Positions 27,546 to 36,731 of a stretch of DNA of 64,000 bases are shown here, piece by piece (positions within the stretch are counted from its first letter, which is position 1; each line of letters opens with the position of its first letter). The notes under the pieces were generated by a model, which saw only the letters and a list, made by a program, of their open reading frames with translations, did not search any database and was not told where the DNA came from. Origin of the DNA: Cylindrospermum sp. NIES-4074 (GTDB taxonomy: Bacteria; Cyanobacteriota; Cyanobacteriia; Cyanobacteriales; Nostocaceae); NCBI GenBank assembly GCA_003994795.1, contig AP018269.1:6289687-6353686 (forward strand), written 5' to 3'. The translations under genes and the position numbers were made by a program.

Positions 27546-28307
27546 TTATTCTTCCACAATTTGAATTTCATCGAGTTGGTTAATCACCACATCCGCACCT
27601 CGGACATTATCGGATTTACCCACCCAAGTGATGCCAATACAACCTGCTGCTTTAGCATTACGGGCCATTTGCATATCACCGACGGAATCACCTACCATCA
27701 GAGTAGCCCCTGGTTCGACTCCCAAAGCTTGGCAAGCTTGCAAAAATAATACTGGATCTGGTTTACTCGGCCCCTCATCTACTCCCATTTCCAGCTTGAT
27801 ATAATCCCTTAGCTGGTGAGTGGCGACAAATTCCTGCACTTCTTGAGTTGTCGCCGCTGAAAGAATGCCAAGTTTTAACCCTGCTGCTGACAGAGACTGC
27901 AACACGTCCAAGCTACCCACAAACAGCGGTGAGGGGGTTGTACCAATATATTGTTCAGCTTCCGCTAAAGCTTGACGGGCGATTTTTAAAGACTCAAACC
28001 ATCCTCTACCAGTTTCGGCAATATATGCCGCAGCTGCCACTTCTGTTTCCCGGCGACTCGCTACTGATATTAAACCGGCTGGATCTAGGCGATCGCTATT
28101 TATCCCAAAAGCCATTAACAACGGTTCCCCAATTCCGGGAATCTGTGCGTCTATCATCCGCGCACATCTTTGTCCAAGCGATCGCAAATACACTTCAGAA
28201 TCTTCTAAGGTACCATTTTTATCAAACAAAATCGCTTGGATATTAGAAAATATGCTGTTTTTACATTTAATAGTAGCCAAAGATTCCACCCCGCTCAAGC
28301 AATTCAA
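27546..28307 (-). CDS. HAD-superfamily hydrolase (Gph-like)
   Basis: The 253-residue phosphatase-like HAD protein has the usual order of motifs: nucleophile motif AILFDKNGTLEDSE near residue 26, a helical cap, LGILSAAT motif II near 135, Lys in EGPSKPDP near 178 and VGDSVGDMQMARNAKAAG near 201. Motif I reads DKNGT rather than DxDGT: the nucleophile Asp is kept, but the second Asp, normally the general acid/base, is Asn. The family would suggest a phosphoglycolate- or sugar-phosphatase; the Asn makes the activity uncertain. It lies downstream of rps1 on the same strand but behind a terminator. Confidence 0.8.
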   Translation of the reverse strand: MNCLSGVESLATIKCKNSIFSNIQAILFDKNGTLEDSEVYLRSLGQRCARMIDAQIPGIGEPLLMAFGINSDRLDPAGLISVASRRETEVAAAAYIAETGRGWFESLKIARQALAEAEQYIGTTPSPLFVGSLDVLQSLSAAGLKLGILSAATTQEVQEFVATHQLRDYIKLEMGVDEGPSKPDPVLFLQACQALGVEPGATLMVGDSVGDMQMARNAKAAGCIGITWVGKSDNVRGADVVINQLDEIQIVEE

Positions 28308-28349
28308 AATTCAAAATGAAAACGCCAATTAGCTATTAGCACTCATAAA

Positions 28350-28372
28350 AAAAGAGGGATTTCCCCTCTTTT
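28350..28372 (-). terminator. rps1 terminator
   Basis: On the minus strand AAAAGAGGG pairs with CCCTCTTTT around a 5-base loop and runs into a T-rich tract, about 50 bases past the rps1 stop. This is a clean intrinsic terminator that separates rps1 from the HAD gene. Confidence 0.85.
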
Positions 28373-28419
28373 ATATTGCTTTAATTCTCTTAGTTGCAGG
28401 TAATTACAACTAAAATTTA

Positions 28420-29457
28420 TTACTCTTCAACAGCTACGGGAATCTCTTCCTCGGTTTCAGTAGCTGGGGGAATCTCTTCCTCAATTTCAGTAGCTGGGGG
28501 GATATCTTCCTCCGCTAAAGCTTCCGCTGGTGCAGCCGCGACGGCAGTAGCACCTTGCTGTTTAGCTAGCAGCTGTTCCCGATACTTAGCTGCCATTTCT
28601 TCAGCCTTATCATAGACTAAATCACGGTTCTTAATCATGTCACCGGGCTCGGGTTCCAACTGTTTGGTAGATAAGGAAATCCGTCCCCTTTCTGCATCCA
28701 AGTCAATGATCATGACTTTCACTTCATCATTGACATTGAACACGCTATGAGGTGTATCAATATGCTCGTGAGAAATCTCGGAGATGTGTAGTAGTCCGCT
28801 GACGCCACCGATGTCGATGAAAGCACCGTAAGGCTTGATACCGCGAACTGTACCAATTACCACCTCGCCAACTTCCAAACGGTTCATCTTGCGCTCAACC
28901 AACGCCCGACGATGAGAGAGAACTAGGCGGTTACGTTCTTCATCTACTTCAAGGAATTTCAATGGTAGTTCTTCGCCTACCAATTCTTCCTTAGGCTTGC
29001 GAGTGCTGATGTGAGAACCGGGGATAAATCCGCGCAGTCCCTCAATGCGTACCAATGCTCCACCACGATTAGTCGCAAACACGCCAGAACGGACAGTCGC
29101 ATCTTCTGCTTGCAACTGCCGTACTCGCTCCCAAGCCCGCATATATTCAATTCGACGGATCGAAAGAGTTAGCTGACCATCTTCGTTTTCATCGGTGAGG
29201 ATGAAAAATTCCCGTGTTTCGTTTGATTGTAAGACTTCTTCCGGGCTATCCACCCGGTTAATAGACATTTCTTGTATGGGTATATATGCTGCTGTTTTAG
29301 CACCTATGTCAATCAGAGCGCCGCGCGGCTCTATACTGAAGACAGTTCCTGGCACTATATCTCCAGGGCTAAAGTGGTAATCGTATTTGTCAAGTAGAGC
29401 AGCGAAATCTTCGTGAGTAAATCCAATTTCTGTAGCGGTTAAGTTCTGATTGACCAT
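28420..29457 (-). CDS. rps1: 30S ribosomal protein S1
   Basis: The 345-residue cyanobacterial S1 has three S1 RNA-binding repeats: from about residue 30 (GDIVPGTVFSIEPRGALIDIG), 118 (SGVFATNRGGALVRIEGLRGFIPGS) and 200 (GEVVIGTVRGIKPYGAFIDIGGVSGLLH). The acidic tail contains repeated EEEIPPATE units. This three-domain form is usual for cyanobacteria and chloroplasts and shorter than the six-domain enterobacterial S1. It binds mRNA leaders on the small subunit and assists initiation. The 417-base upstream region carries a long heptamer array beyond the probable promoter. Confidence 0.95.
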   Translation of the reverse strand: MVNQNLTATEIGFTHEDFAALLDKYDYHFSPGDIVPGTVFSIEPRGALIDIGAKTAAYIPIQEMSINRVDSPEEVLQSNETREFFILTDENEDGQLTLSIRRIEYMRAWERVRQLQAEDATVRSGVFATNRGGALVRIEGLRGFIPGSHISTRKPKEELVGEELPLKFLEVDEERNRLVLSHRRALVERKMNRLEVGEVVIGTVRGIKPYGAFIDIGGVSGLLHISEISHEHIDTPHSVFNVNDEVKVMIIDLDAERGRISLSTKQLEPEPGDMIKNRDLVYDKAEEMAAKYREQLLAKQQGATAVAAAPAEALAEEDIPPATEIEEEIPPATETEEEIPVAVEE

Positions 29458-29640
29458 GCTGATTTGTTCCTGGTTCTAGTCTCCGTAAGGGTTTTGCCAC
29501 AAGTCTCGATGTATATGCAAGCGCTTAATTATAGCAGTCTACACTTAACATCCTTTATTATCGTAGCGCAGAAAAGCTAGTATTAACACATATTAACTTC
29601 CAGATAGAAAATTATATCATATTTTGAAAAATTAGTCATT

Positions 29641-29742
29641 GAGTGCTGAGTGCTGAGTGCTGAGTGCTGAGTGCTGAGTGCTGAGTGCTGAGTGCTGAGT
29701 GCTGAGTGCTGAGTGCTGAGTGCTGAGTGCTGAGTGCTGAGT
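29641..29742. repeat. About 14 tandem copies of GAGTGCT
   Basis: An essentially perfect array of the 7-mer GAGTGCT spans about 100 bases between rps1 and psbT. It is a short tandemly repeated repetitive (STRR) sequence of filamentous cyanobacteria. The same 7-mer, inverted, occurs in four copies at about 32429-32460. Confidence 0.97.
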
Positions 29743-29802
29743 TTTCCCCATTACTCATTACCAATTACCCATTACCAGCCCAGACAAGGATAAAAATGAG
29801 AA

Positions 29803-29836
29803 TATCCGTTGCTACTCTATTTAGTAACAACGGATA
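29803..29836 (-). terminator. psbB-psbT terminator hairpin
   Basis: TATCCGTTGCTAC and GTAACAACGGATA pair over 13 positions with one wobble around an 8-base loop, about 40 bases past the psbT stop. The minus strand continues TTCTCATTTTTATCC. Confidence 0.75.
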
Positions 29837-29874
29837 CAAGGTTTATTTTCCCTTATAAGTCTGGTAATAACAAC

Positions 29875-29979
29875 CTACTTATCTTTTCTCTCAAAGCGGG
29901 GGGGTTCGCGAAAGGCGATCGCAAAAAAGAGAACGCCTATTGCCAAGGTCAAAATCAAGATGTATGCAACGCTTTCCAT
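29875..29979 (-). CDS. psbT: Photosystem II protein PsbT
   Basis: This 34-residue protein begins MESVAYILILTLAIGVLFF and ends RFERKDK. A single membrane helix is followed by the conserved FREPPRF segment, as in PsbT of all oxygenic phototrophs. It sits at the PSII dimer interface near CP47 and D1 and helps repair of the acceptor side. It follows psbB by 92 bases on the same strand, the usual cyanobacterial and plastid arrangement. Confidence 0.96.
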   Translation of the reverse strand: MESVAYILILTLAIGVLFFAIAFREPPRFERKDK

Positions 29980-30030
29980 ATTACAAGTTCCTGCCTCTTG
30001 AGCCAGTAATCTTAGTTTACCAAGCCAAAC

Positions 30031-30065
30031 AAAAAGTATGAAGTCATGAATACTTCATACTTTTT
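30031..30065 (-). terminator. Hairpin between psbB and psbT
   Basis: AAAAAGTATGAAG pairs perfectly with CTTCATACTTTTT around a 9-base loop, 6 bases after the psbB stop. It could partly end transcription after psbB, or mark a processing and stability site that lowers psbT relative to psbB. The T-run on the minus strand fits an intrinsic terminator. Confidence 0.7.
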
Positions 30066-30071
30066 CTTAGT

Positions 30072-31601
30072 TTAAGCTTCCTTACGAACGCGAGTGCTCT
30101 TGTCACCCACTTTCTGGAACAGACCCCACTCAACTTGTTCTTCTAGATCCGCTTCCACACCAGCAAACACATCTCGGTAAATTGTCCGAGCGCCATGCCA
30201 GATGTGACCAAAGAAGAACAGCAGAGCAAACACAGCGTGTCCAAAGGTAAACCAACCTCTGGGAGAAGTGCGGAATACACCGTCAGAGTTCAAGGTTTCC
30301 CGGTCAAATTCAAAGATTTCACCACCTTGAGCTTTACGAGCATATTTCTTCACATCAGCTGGCTCGGTGAAGGTCTTGCCATCAAGATCGCCGCCATAGA
30401 AGCTGACAGTAACGCCAGATTGCTCAAAGCTATACTTGGATTCTGCCCGACGGAAGGGAATGTCAGCGCGGACAACACCATCTTTGTCAGTCAAAATTAC
30501 TGGGAAGGTTTCAAAGAAGTTGGGCAGACGACGCACTGTTAACTCTCTGCCTTCAGAATCTTTGAATACGGCGTGTCCTTGCCAAGATTGAGCAATGCCA
30601 TCACCCTTCACCATAGGGCCTGTGCGGAATAGACCACCTTTGGCGGGGCTATTACCCACATAGTCATAAAAAGCCAGCTTTTCAGGAATTTGTGCCCAAG
30701 CCTCAGCCAGGGTTGCACCTTGACCAACGCTAGTTTGCACGCGGCGCTCAATTTCCTGACGGAAGTAGCCTTGATCCCATTGGTAGCGGGTAGGGCCAAA
30801 CAGTTCAATGGGGGTGGTAGCGTTACCGTACCACATAGTACCAGCTACAACGAAGGCAGCAAAGAAAACTGCTGCGATACTGCTAGAAAGTACTGTTTCA
30901 ATGTTCCCCATCCGTAGGGCTTTGTAGAGCCGTTCGGGGGGTCTTACTGTGAGGTGGAATAAACCAGCAATAATACCAACAACGCCAGCGGCAATGTGGT
31001 GAGCCACAACACCACCAGGGTTAAATGGGTTAAACCCGGCTGGCCCCCATTCTGGTGCTACTGGCTGAATGCTGCCAGTTACACCAAAGGCGTCAGAAAC
31101 CCACATTCCTGGGCCAAATAATCCGGTGAGGTGAAAAGCACCAAAACCAAAACAGAGTAGACCAGATAAAAACAGGTGAATGCCAAACATTTTTGGCAAG
31201 TCTAGGGCTGGTTCACCTGTGCGGGGATCTCTAAAGAGTTCTAAATCCCAATAAACCCAGTGCCAAACGGCAGCTAGGAATAACAGACCAGAAAGAACAA
31301 TGTGAGCCGCAGCAACGCCTTCAAATGACCAGAAACCAGGATCGGTTGCAGGTGCGCCAGTAACGCTCCAACCACCCCAAGATTGGGTGACTCCTAAACG
31401 TGACATGAAGGGGAGAACGAACATCCCTTGACGCCACATTGGGTTGAGAACTGGATCACTAGGGTCATAAGTTGCCAGTTCGTATAATGCCATCGAACCA
31501 GCCCAGCCTGCCACTAGAGCTGTGTGCATCAAGTGTACAGAAATCAGCCGACCTGGATCGTTCAGAACGACTGTATGTACTCGGTACCAGGGTAGTCCCA
31601 T
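30072..31601 (-). CDS. psbB: Photosystem II CP47 chlorophyll protein
   Basis: CP47 is the core antenna of photosystem II: six membrane helices bind chlorophyll a, and a large lumenal loop (about residues 260-440) lies before the last helix. The start [19 protein letters not shown], paired His in the helices ([14 protein letters not shown]) and the end [16 protein letters not shown] are those of CP47. The length of 509 is standard. It is transcribed with psbT behind it; upstream lies a 900-base repeat-rich stretch that must hold its promoter. Confidence 0.98.
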   Translation of the reverse strand: MGLPWYRVHTVVLNDPGRLISVHLMHTALVAGWAGSMALYELATYDPSDPVLNPMWRQGMFVLPFMSRLGVTQSWGGWSVTGAPATDPGFWSFEGVAAAHIVLSGLLFLAAVWHWVYWDLELFRDPRTGEPALDLPKMFGIHLFLSGLLCFGFGAFHLTGLFGPGMWVSDAFGVTGSIQPVAPEWGPAGFNPFNPGGVVAHHIAAGVVGIIAGLFHLTVRPPERLYKALRMGNIETVLSSSIAAVFFAAFVVAGTMWYGNATTPIELFGPTRYQWDQGYFRQEIERRVQTSVGQGATLAEAWAQIPEKLAFYDYVGNSPAKGGLFRTGPMVKGDGIAQSWQGHAVFKDSEGRELTVRRLPNFFETFPVILTDKDGVVRADIPFRRAESKYSFEQSGVTVSFYGGDLDGKTFTEPADVKKYARKAQGGEIFEFDRETLNSDGVFRTSPRGWFTFGHAVFALLFFFGHIWHGARTIYRDVFAGVEADLEEQVEWGLFQKVGDKSTRVRKEA

Positions 31602-32503
31602 TGACTACGCTCCTCCTCGATGATGAATTTATGTTTACAAAGCAATTTTCTTACCGAGGTGCTCAGAGGCGGAACCCGCCATTTAGAGAACTCTCTGAGT
31701 TTTTGTTATTGCCAAGGTTCTGAGTTTAACCACAGCTTAAATCTGAATGAGTCAGACAGTATGGCTTGTTTGGCATTGTTTATCCGCTTCACTAGCTCTA
31801 CCCTGTGGAGTTGCTATGGTTTCTATGTGCCTCAGCCTTAACTCTGTTCGGCTTGCTGCCAACAAAGTTGGAAGGGAATCAGGCACAAAACCCGCTCGCG
31901 CGATGGCATGCCTGCCCGCAGGAGGCGTTCGGCCCTGCCGTGCCGGAGGCGTTCGCCTAGATAACTTGCCGGAGGTTTTTCTGAGATCAAACACTCCCCT
32001 GGTTTTTAATCAACAAGGCAAACGCCTGTAAGACGTTTGGGCTATAGGATGCGCTAACTCTCAGGAAGTCGCTTTTTCGGCGTCTACACAATTACCAGGC
32101 AAAAATGAGAATGTTTTAAAAAGTGTAACTATTGATGGCACTGTTTGCAAGCGTGTAAATAGTTGCGACTACGTAGCGTGTCGCCGGAATTTCTCCGCCA
32201 ATCTCTATCAGGGATCTAATTTGCTTACTTTTATGATTTCAATGCGGAAGCAGAGCAACAGGAAGGCAAGGAAGGAGACAAGGAGGACTTATTATCAGCT
32301 ATGGCAACCTTCTCGGCGGTTAGGACATTGTTAATTGCTCAAAGCCTTGAAACAACTGGGTTCATACTCAGCAACGCCAGTCCGACGCCACTTGCTTCAA
32401 GTCAGGGAACCCGTCCAACGCAGTGGCTCCTCAGCACTCAGCACTCAGCACTCAGCACTTTGCTCTCTCTCTTCCTTGTCTCTCCCATCTTTCCCTGCCT
32501 TTG
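31602..32503. other. 900-bp non-coding stretch upstream of psbB
   Basis: No convincing gene was found. The first ~100 bases should contain the psbB leader and promoter on the minus strand. From 31880 to 31980 there are GC-rich palindromes (CATGCCTGCCCGCAGG and two copies of GGAGGCGTTCG), of the type that moves in Nostoc genomes. Around 32429-32460 stand four inverted copies of the GAGTGCT heptamer. Purine-rich 32255-32290 and pyrimidine-rich 32463-32505 are loosely complementary. Short open frames here are made of repeats. Confidence 0.65.
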
Positions 32504-32830
32504 CTAGTGAACTACTAGTTGGATGTTTTGCAGCTGACACTTTGCCTCGGCTGTACCTAGTCGTTCGATTACCTGTTCAGCGCTCATCAGACGCTTAAGT
32601 ACTACTTGACCAATGACCTGATTGGCACTTTCTGATGTGATTGGCTTGACTTCGACGGTGAGAACCGCTTCTTCAACTCGATAAAGCCAAAGTAATTCAT
32701 TGTCTTCTACTAAACAAATATTCAGTCGCTGAATATCTGGTTGGCGTCGCCATGCGGTTATCTGCCACAATCCATCGGATGCCCACACTCTGCCAATGGC
32801 CCATCCCTCAGAGAGAAAAAAATACTTCAC
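32504..32830 (-). CDS. Conserved-looking hypothetical protein, 108 residues
   Basis: I do not recognise a named family. The protein (MKYFFLSEGWAIGRVWASDG at the start) is balanced and well-folded in composition, with alternating beta-like stretches (LNICLVEDNELLWLYRVEEAVLTVEVKP) and a C-terminal helix containing LMSAEQVIERLG, quite unlike the repeat-derived frames around it. It is most likely a small soluble cyanobacterial protein. It is divergent from the ABC transporter genes downstream on the plus strand. Confidence 0.6.
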   Translation of the reverse strand: MKYFFLSEGWAIGRVWASDGLWQITAWRRQPDIQRLNICLVEDNELLWLYRVEEAVLTVEVKPITSESANQVIGQVVLKRLMSAEQVIERLGTAEAKCQLQNIQLVVH

Positions 32831-33692
32831 TGTCTTAGTCTCACTTTTAGGCTCTCAATTTGCTGTCAATAATATCCCGATCATCTCAGGCGCTGATGTA
32901 TCAACGATGAAGTTTGTTAGTTTAAAGAGCAAGCTGACGCTCCTAACGTCGAAGATAGTTTTGCGATCGCCAACATATGCACCATCGCCTGCGGTAGGTG
33001 CTTTGCATCATCACTCACCCAAGCTGTAACAGGCAAAATCCTGCTGTACTTCACTTGAGCTACTAGAAAAGCTTGACAAACTTCTTCCTGTGTTAATTAA
33101 AAATCTACGATAAATCTCGTTAATGTGGAAAATTTTAATTAAATAAACAGTTTTGACTGCTCAACCCTGATTAAACTCTATATTTTTGTTAATATTTTTG
33201 GCTCTTCAGTAGGTGTTATGCTGAATTTTTAATGAAAATCTAGAACTTGCCTTTAAAATCAAGGCTTACAGGTTTTTGTAGACTAAATTTTATAACCAAG
33301 TCCAAAACACTTAACAATAACAACTGTTGTTCTTATCCGGCAAGGGTTTCAGTCTGATTAATGGACGTATTTAGCATAATAAGTAATGAAGAGCCATATT
33401 TTTTGTGCCCAAGTTAGCTAAATTGTGTAAGGTTGATGGCGCTAACTTGCTTTAGATCAACTTAAATGTAAAGTTAAGTAACTAAAATGATTTGGGTAAG
33501 TGTAATTAAATGCAAGTACTGTGTAACAGCGAGAATAATCTACAATCAGTTCCAACACGGCGATAATCATGTTTACCCATACCAGACTTTTGAGCAAAAT
33601 GCATCACCAGAATTAATGAATTATAAGAAATAAAGCATAAGAGTTACATATATAGTAGAGTTGCTGACCGCTGATTGAAAATATTTAATTGT
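32831..33692. other. Non-coding stretch containing MITE copy B
   Basis: This is an 860-base AT-rich gap between divergent genes. It holds the promoter side of the 108-residue gene, one HIP1 site near 32964, the MITE at 33200-33395, and about 290 bases upstream of the binding-protein gene. No further gene was seen. Confidence 0.65.
33200..33395 (+). mobile_element. 196-bp MITE, copy B
   Basis: The ends and length equal those of copy A (GGCTCTTCA..TGAAGAGCC), with one internal mismatch. An 8-bp direct duplication ATATTTTT flanks it (33192-33199 and 33396-33403). Target sequences of the two copies differ, but both are 8 bp and AT-rich, showing real transposition rather than segmental duplication. 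Confidence 0.92.
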
Positions 33693-35345
33693 ATGACTTG
33701 GTTTTCTTTAACCGTGAGACAGTGGGGTAGGATGACAAAATTCCTATGCTTGTGCTGTCTATCTTTACTGTTGGTTGTTAGTTGTACACCTCGTCCACAG
33801 GCAACTACCCCAACTCCTGGTTCTATCAATACTCCTACAGGTGATGGTCGCATTACAATAGGTACAACTGCAAAGCCCAGAACCCTTGATCCGGCTGATG
33901 CTTATGAATTGGCAGCCTTGGGTTTAGTATTTAATATGAGCGATCGCCTCTACACCTACGAACCAGGTAGCACAGAAATTAAGCCCCAACTGGCCACAGC
34001 ATTACCCAAAGTCAGTGCAGATGGTTTAACTTACATCATTCCCCTGCGTCAGGGAGTAGTTTTTCATGACGATACTCCCTTCAACGCCAAAGCAATGGAG
34101 TTTACCATCCAACGCTTTATTCAAAATAAGGGTAAACCTTCTTTCTTACTATCCGATACAGTAGCCTCAGTAAAAGCCACAGGCGATTATGAGTTAACAA
34201 TCAAGCTGAAAAAGCCATTTGCAGCCTTTCCATCCCTGCTGGCGTTTTCAGGCGTGTGTGCAGTATCACCCAAATCTTACGAACTTGGTGCAGGGAAATT
34301 TAAGCCAAATATCTTTGTGGGTACAGGGCCTTACAAGTTAGCGCAGTATGGTACTGATTCACTGCGATTTGATGTGTTTGATAAGTATTGGGGAGAAAAA
34401 CCCGCCAATAAAGGAGTTAACGTCCAAATTCAAACCAGTCCGGTTAATTTGTTTAATGCCTTCCGCACCAATACAATAGATGTTGCTTACCTGTCACTGG
34501 AACCCGACCAAATCCGTAGTTTAGAAGAAAGTTCTAAAAAAGGAGATTTGCAGGCGATCAGCGCTAAGGGTAGCGTAGTGAGTTATATGGTGTTGAATCG
34601 GAATCAGAAGCCATTGGATAAACCAGAGGTTCGAGGTGCGATCGCTTCCTTAGTTGACCGTCCCTTAATTATGCAACGCGCTCTGTTTGGTCAGGCTGAT
34701 CCACTTTATAGCATGATTCCCACCACCTTTAATGTTACCCAACCATTATTTAAAGATAAATACGGTGATGGCAACATTGAGCAGTCTAAAAAATTATTAA
34801 CCGCCGCTGGTTTCTCCAAAGCAAATCCGGCGAAAGTACAAATTTGGTATCCTTCTAGTTCACCAACTCGCGCTTTAGCAGCACAGACAATTAAAGCCCT
34901 TGCAGATACCAAATTGGATGGCATCCTGCAATTTGAAGTCAACCCTGTAGAATCTGCAACCTTCTTTAAAGAAGGCCCTAAAGGTTTATATGCAGCAACT
35001 TTACTTGATTGGTATCCAGACTTTTTAGATCCAGATAACTACGTGCAACCATTTTTATATTGTTCCAAAGGTTCAGTTGCTAAAGGATGTGAAGAAGGTG
35101 GTAGCCAAAGTCAGGGTTCCTTTTACTATAGCGAAACTGTCAATAAGCTAATTGATCAGCAACGTCAAGAACAAAACCCTGAAGCCCGCAAGAAAATATT
35201 TGCCGATATTCAAACCCAAGTAGCAACTGATATTCCTTACATTCCTTTATGGCAAAACAAAGATTATGTATTTGCCCAAAAAGGTGTAAGTAATGTGCAA
35301 CTTGACCCCACCCAGAATCTAGTTTACAAAACCATCAAAAAGTAA
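33693..35345 (+). CDS. ABC transporter substrate-binding lipoprotein, peptide/nickel type
   Basis: The protein belongs to the SBP_bac_5 (DppA/OppA) family. A lipoprotein signal CLSLLLVVSC is followed by a Thr/Pro linker, then ITIGTTAKPRTLDPADAYE, DGLTYIIPLRQGVVFHDDTPFNAKAMEFTIQ-type elements and the C-terminal IPYIPLWQNKDYVFAQ. It should deliver oligopeptides or similar solutes to a permease from outside the plasma membrane. I chose ATG 33693 because it gives a basic n-region; ATG 33732 also makes a full signal, and a TTG at 33675 is less likely. The permease gene follows after a 229-base gap. Confidence 0.88.
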   Translation: MTWFSLTVRQWGRMTKFLCLCCLSLLLVVSCTPRPQATTPTPGSINTPTGDGRITIGTTAKPRTLDPADAYELAALGLVFNMSDRLYTYEPGSTEIKPQLATALPKVSADGLTYIIPLRQGVVFHDDTPFNAKAMEFTIQRFIQNKGKPSFLLSDTVASVKATGDYELTIKLKKPFAAFPSLLAFSGVCAVSPKSYELGAGKFKPNIFVGTGPYKLAQYGTDSLRFDVFDKYWGEKPANKGVNVQIQTSPVNLFNAFRTNTIDVAYLSLEPDQIRSLEESSKKGDLQAISAKGSVVSYMVLNRNQKPLDKPEVRGAIASLVDRPLIMQRALFGQADPLYSMIPTTFNVTQPLFKDKYGDGNIEQSKKLLTAAGFSKANPAKVQIWYPSSSPTRALAAQTIKALADTKLDGILQFEVNPVESATFFKEGPKGLYAATLLDWYPDFLDPDNYVQPFLYCSKGSVAKGCEEGGSQSQGSFYYSETVNKLIDQQRQEQNPEARKKIFADIQTQVATDIPYIPLWQNKDYVFAQKGVSNVQLDPTQNLVYKTIKK

Positions 35346-35574
35346 TTATTAGTTAGTTGTCTTTTGTCTTTACGTAAGCATTCAGCCGTCAGCTATCAGC
35401 TTTCTTTAAAGACTTTATGAGCATTCTGGCAGAGGGAGAACTAATTATTTTTGGTGTAAGTTTCCCCAACTCAAAACCCTTAAATTCGGTCTAAAACCCG
35501 GTTTTAGCTGAATGCTGACCGCTGAAGTGCTGAATGCTTTTGTTTTGACAATTGACAACTGACAATTAAAAAAT

Positions 35575-36600
35575 ATGTCCCGATCTAAAGCTTTACAATA
35601 TTACATCGTTTCCCGGTTGCTGCTAGCGCCACTCCAGCTATTAACAATCATTACCATCGTCTTTCTGTTACTCAGAGCAACACCAGGAGATCCAGTAGAT
35701 GCAATTCTTGGTGGACGTGCGCCAGAAAGCGCCAAAGAGGAATTGCGTAAACAACTGGGTTTAAACTTGCCTATCTGGCTACAATATTTAAATTATTTGG
35801 GAAACATTCTGCACTTTGATTTGGGAACTTCTATAACCAGTCGGGGAGAGAATGTTGGAGCGATAATTGGGCAATATTTCCCAGCGACTGTAGAGTTAGC
35901 AGTTTTTAGTATGGCGGTTGCACTCATTGTCGGTGTTGCCGTTGGTACACTTTCCGCTTCTCGTCCTGGGACTTATTTTGATCTTGGTGGGCGCTTGTTT
36001 GGGATTATCACTTATGCACTTCCCATGTTTTGGGCGGGTATGCTGTTGCAGTTAATTTTCTCAGTCCAACTGCATTGGTTCCCCAATTCCAACCGCTTTC
36101 CGCCAAATCTTCCCGCTCCCACTGGTTTCACAGGTTTGTATACAATTGATAGTCTACTGAGTGCTAATATTAGCCAGTTTTTCACATCTTTGCACCATTT
36201 GGCCCTTCCTAGCCTCACTTTGGGAATATTGCTCAGTGGGATTTTTGAGCGCATTGTGCGAGTGAATTTAAGGCAAACTCTGCGTGCAGATTATGTAGAA
36301 GCGGCTAGAGCCAGAGGAATTGGAGAAAATAAGATTTTAGTCTCCCATGCTTTAAAGAATGCCTTAATTCCTGTAATTACGGTGTTGGGGTTGACTTTTG
36401 CTTCCCTGCTGGGTGGGGCAATTTTGACTGAGGTGACGTTTTCATGGCCTGGGTTAGCAAATCGACTGTATCAAGCCATCTCTGACCGCGATTATCCTAC
36501 TGTGCAAGGGGTTTTGGTCTTTTTTGGGGCGATCGTTGTTAGTGCCAGCATTTTAATTGATATTCTCAATGCTTATGTAGATCCACGAATTAGGTATTAG
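35575..36600 (+). CDS. ABC transporter permease, DppB/OppB type
   Basis: The 341 residues have six predicted membrane helices. The start YYIVSRLLLAPLQLLTIITIVFLLLRATPGDPV and the EAA loop DYVEAARARGIGENKILVSHALKNALIPV near residue 240 are typical of the DppB family. It is the partner of the lipoprotein upstream. No DppC-type second permease or ATPase follows: a strong terminator stands 36 bases after the stop, so the remaining subunits must be elsewhere. Confidence 0.92.
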   Translation: MSRSKALQYYIVSRLLLAPLQLLTIITIVFLLLRATPGDPVDAILGGRAPESAKEELRKQLGLNLPIWLQYLNYLGNILHFDLGTSITSRGENVGAIIGQYFPATVELAVFSMAVALIVGVAVGTLSASRPGTYFDLGGRLFGIITYALPMFWAGMLLQLIFSVQLHWFPNSNRFPPNLPAPTGFTGLYTIDSLLSANISQFFTSLHHLALPSLTLGILLSGIFERIVRVNLRQTLRADYVEAARARGIGENKILVSHALKNALIPVITVLGLTFASLLGGAILTEVTFSWPGLANRLYQAISDRDYPTVQGVLVFFGAIVVSASILIDILNAYVDPRIRY

Positions 36601-36635
36601 GAAAGGCTGATTAATTCTTGCTTGTTTTCTTGTGG

Positions 36636-36661
36636 GGCGGGCCGGATAGCCCGCCTTTTTT
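36636..36661 (+). terminator. Intrinsic terminator after the permease gene
   Basis: GGCGGGC pairs with GCCCGCC around CGGATA and is followed directly by six T. This is a textbook form. Confidence 0.92.
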
Positions 36662-36731
36662 ATACCGTTTTGTTGTTAACTAAGCTACTCACTATTACAA
36701 CAGTTTTCATCTATTTGAACCACACCTATCG

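Larger units (their letters stand above)
29458..29874. other. Intergenic region between rps1 and psbT
   Basis: The 417 bases separate two minus-strand genes. They hold the AT-rich upstream region of rps1 (29458-29640), a heptamer array (29641-29742), further TTACCCATTACC-type heptamers to about 29775, and the psbT terminator hairpin (29803-29836). No open frame of interest was seen. Confidence 0.7.

Noticed and set aside
29641-29742. CRISPR array
   Set aside because: The units are contiguous 7-mers with no spacers; this is a short tandem repeat, and no cas genes are near.
31747-32031. Open frame of 94 codons upstream of psbB
   Set aside because: It is made of GC-rich palindromic repeats, overlaps another frame on the opposite strand and has no ribosome-binding site.
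24474-33395. Invertible segment (phase switch) bounded by the inverted MITE copies
   Set aside because: The copies are inverted and could recombine, but each has its own target duplication, so they are separate insertions. The segment holds rps1 and psbB, and nothing points to a switch.
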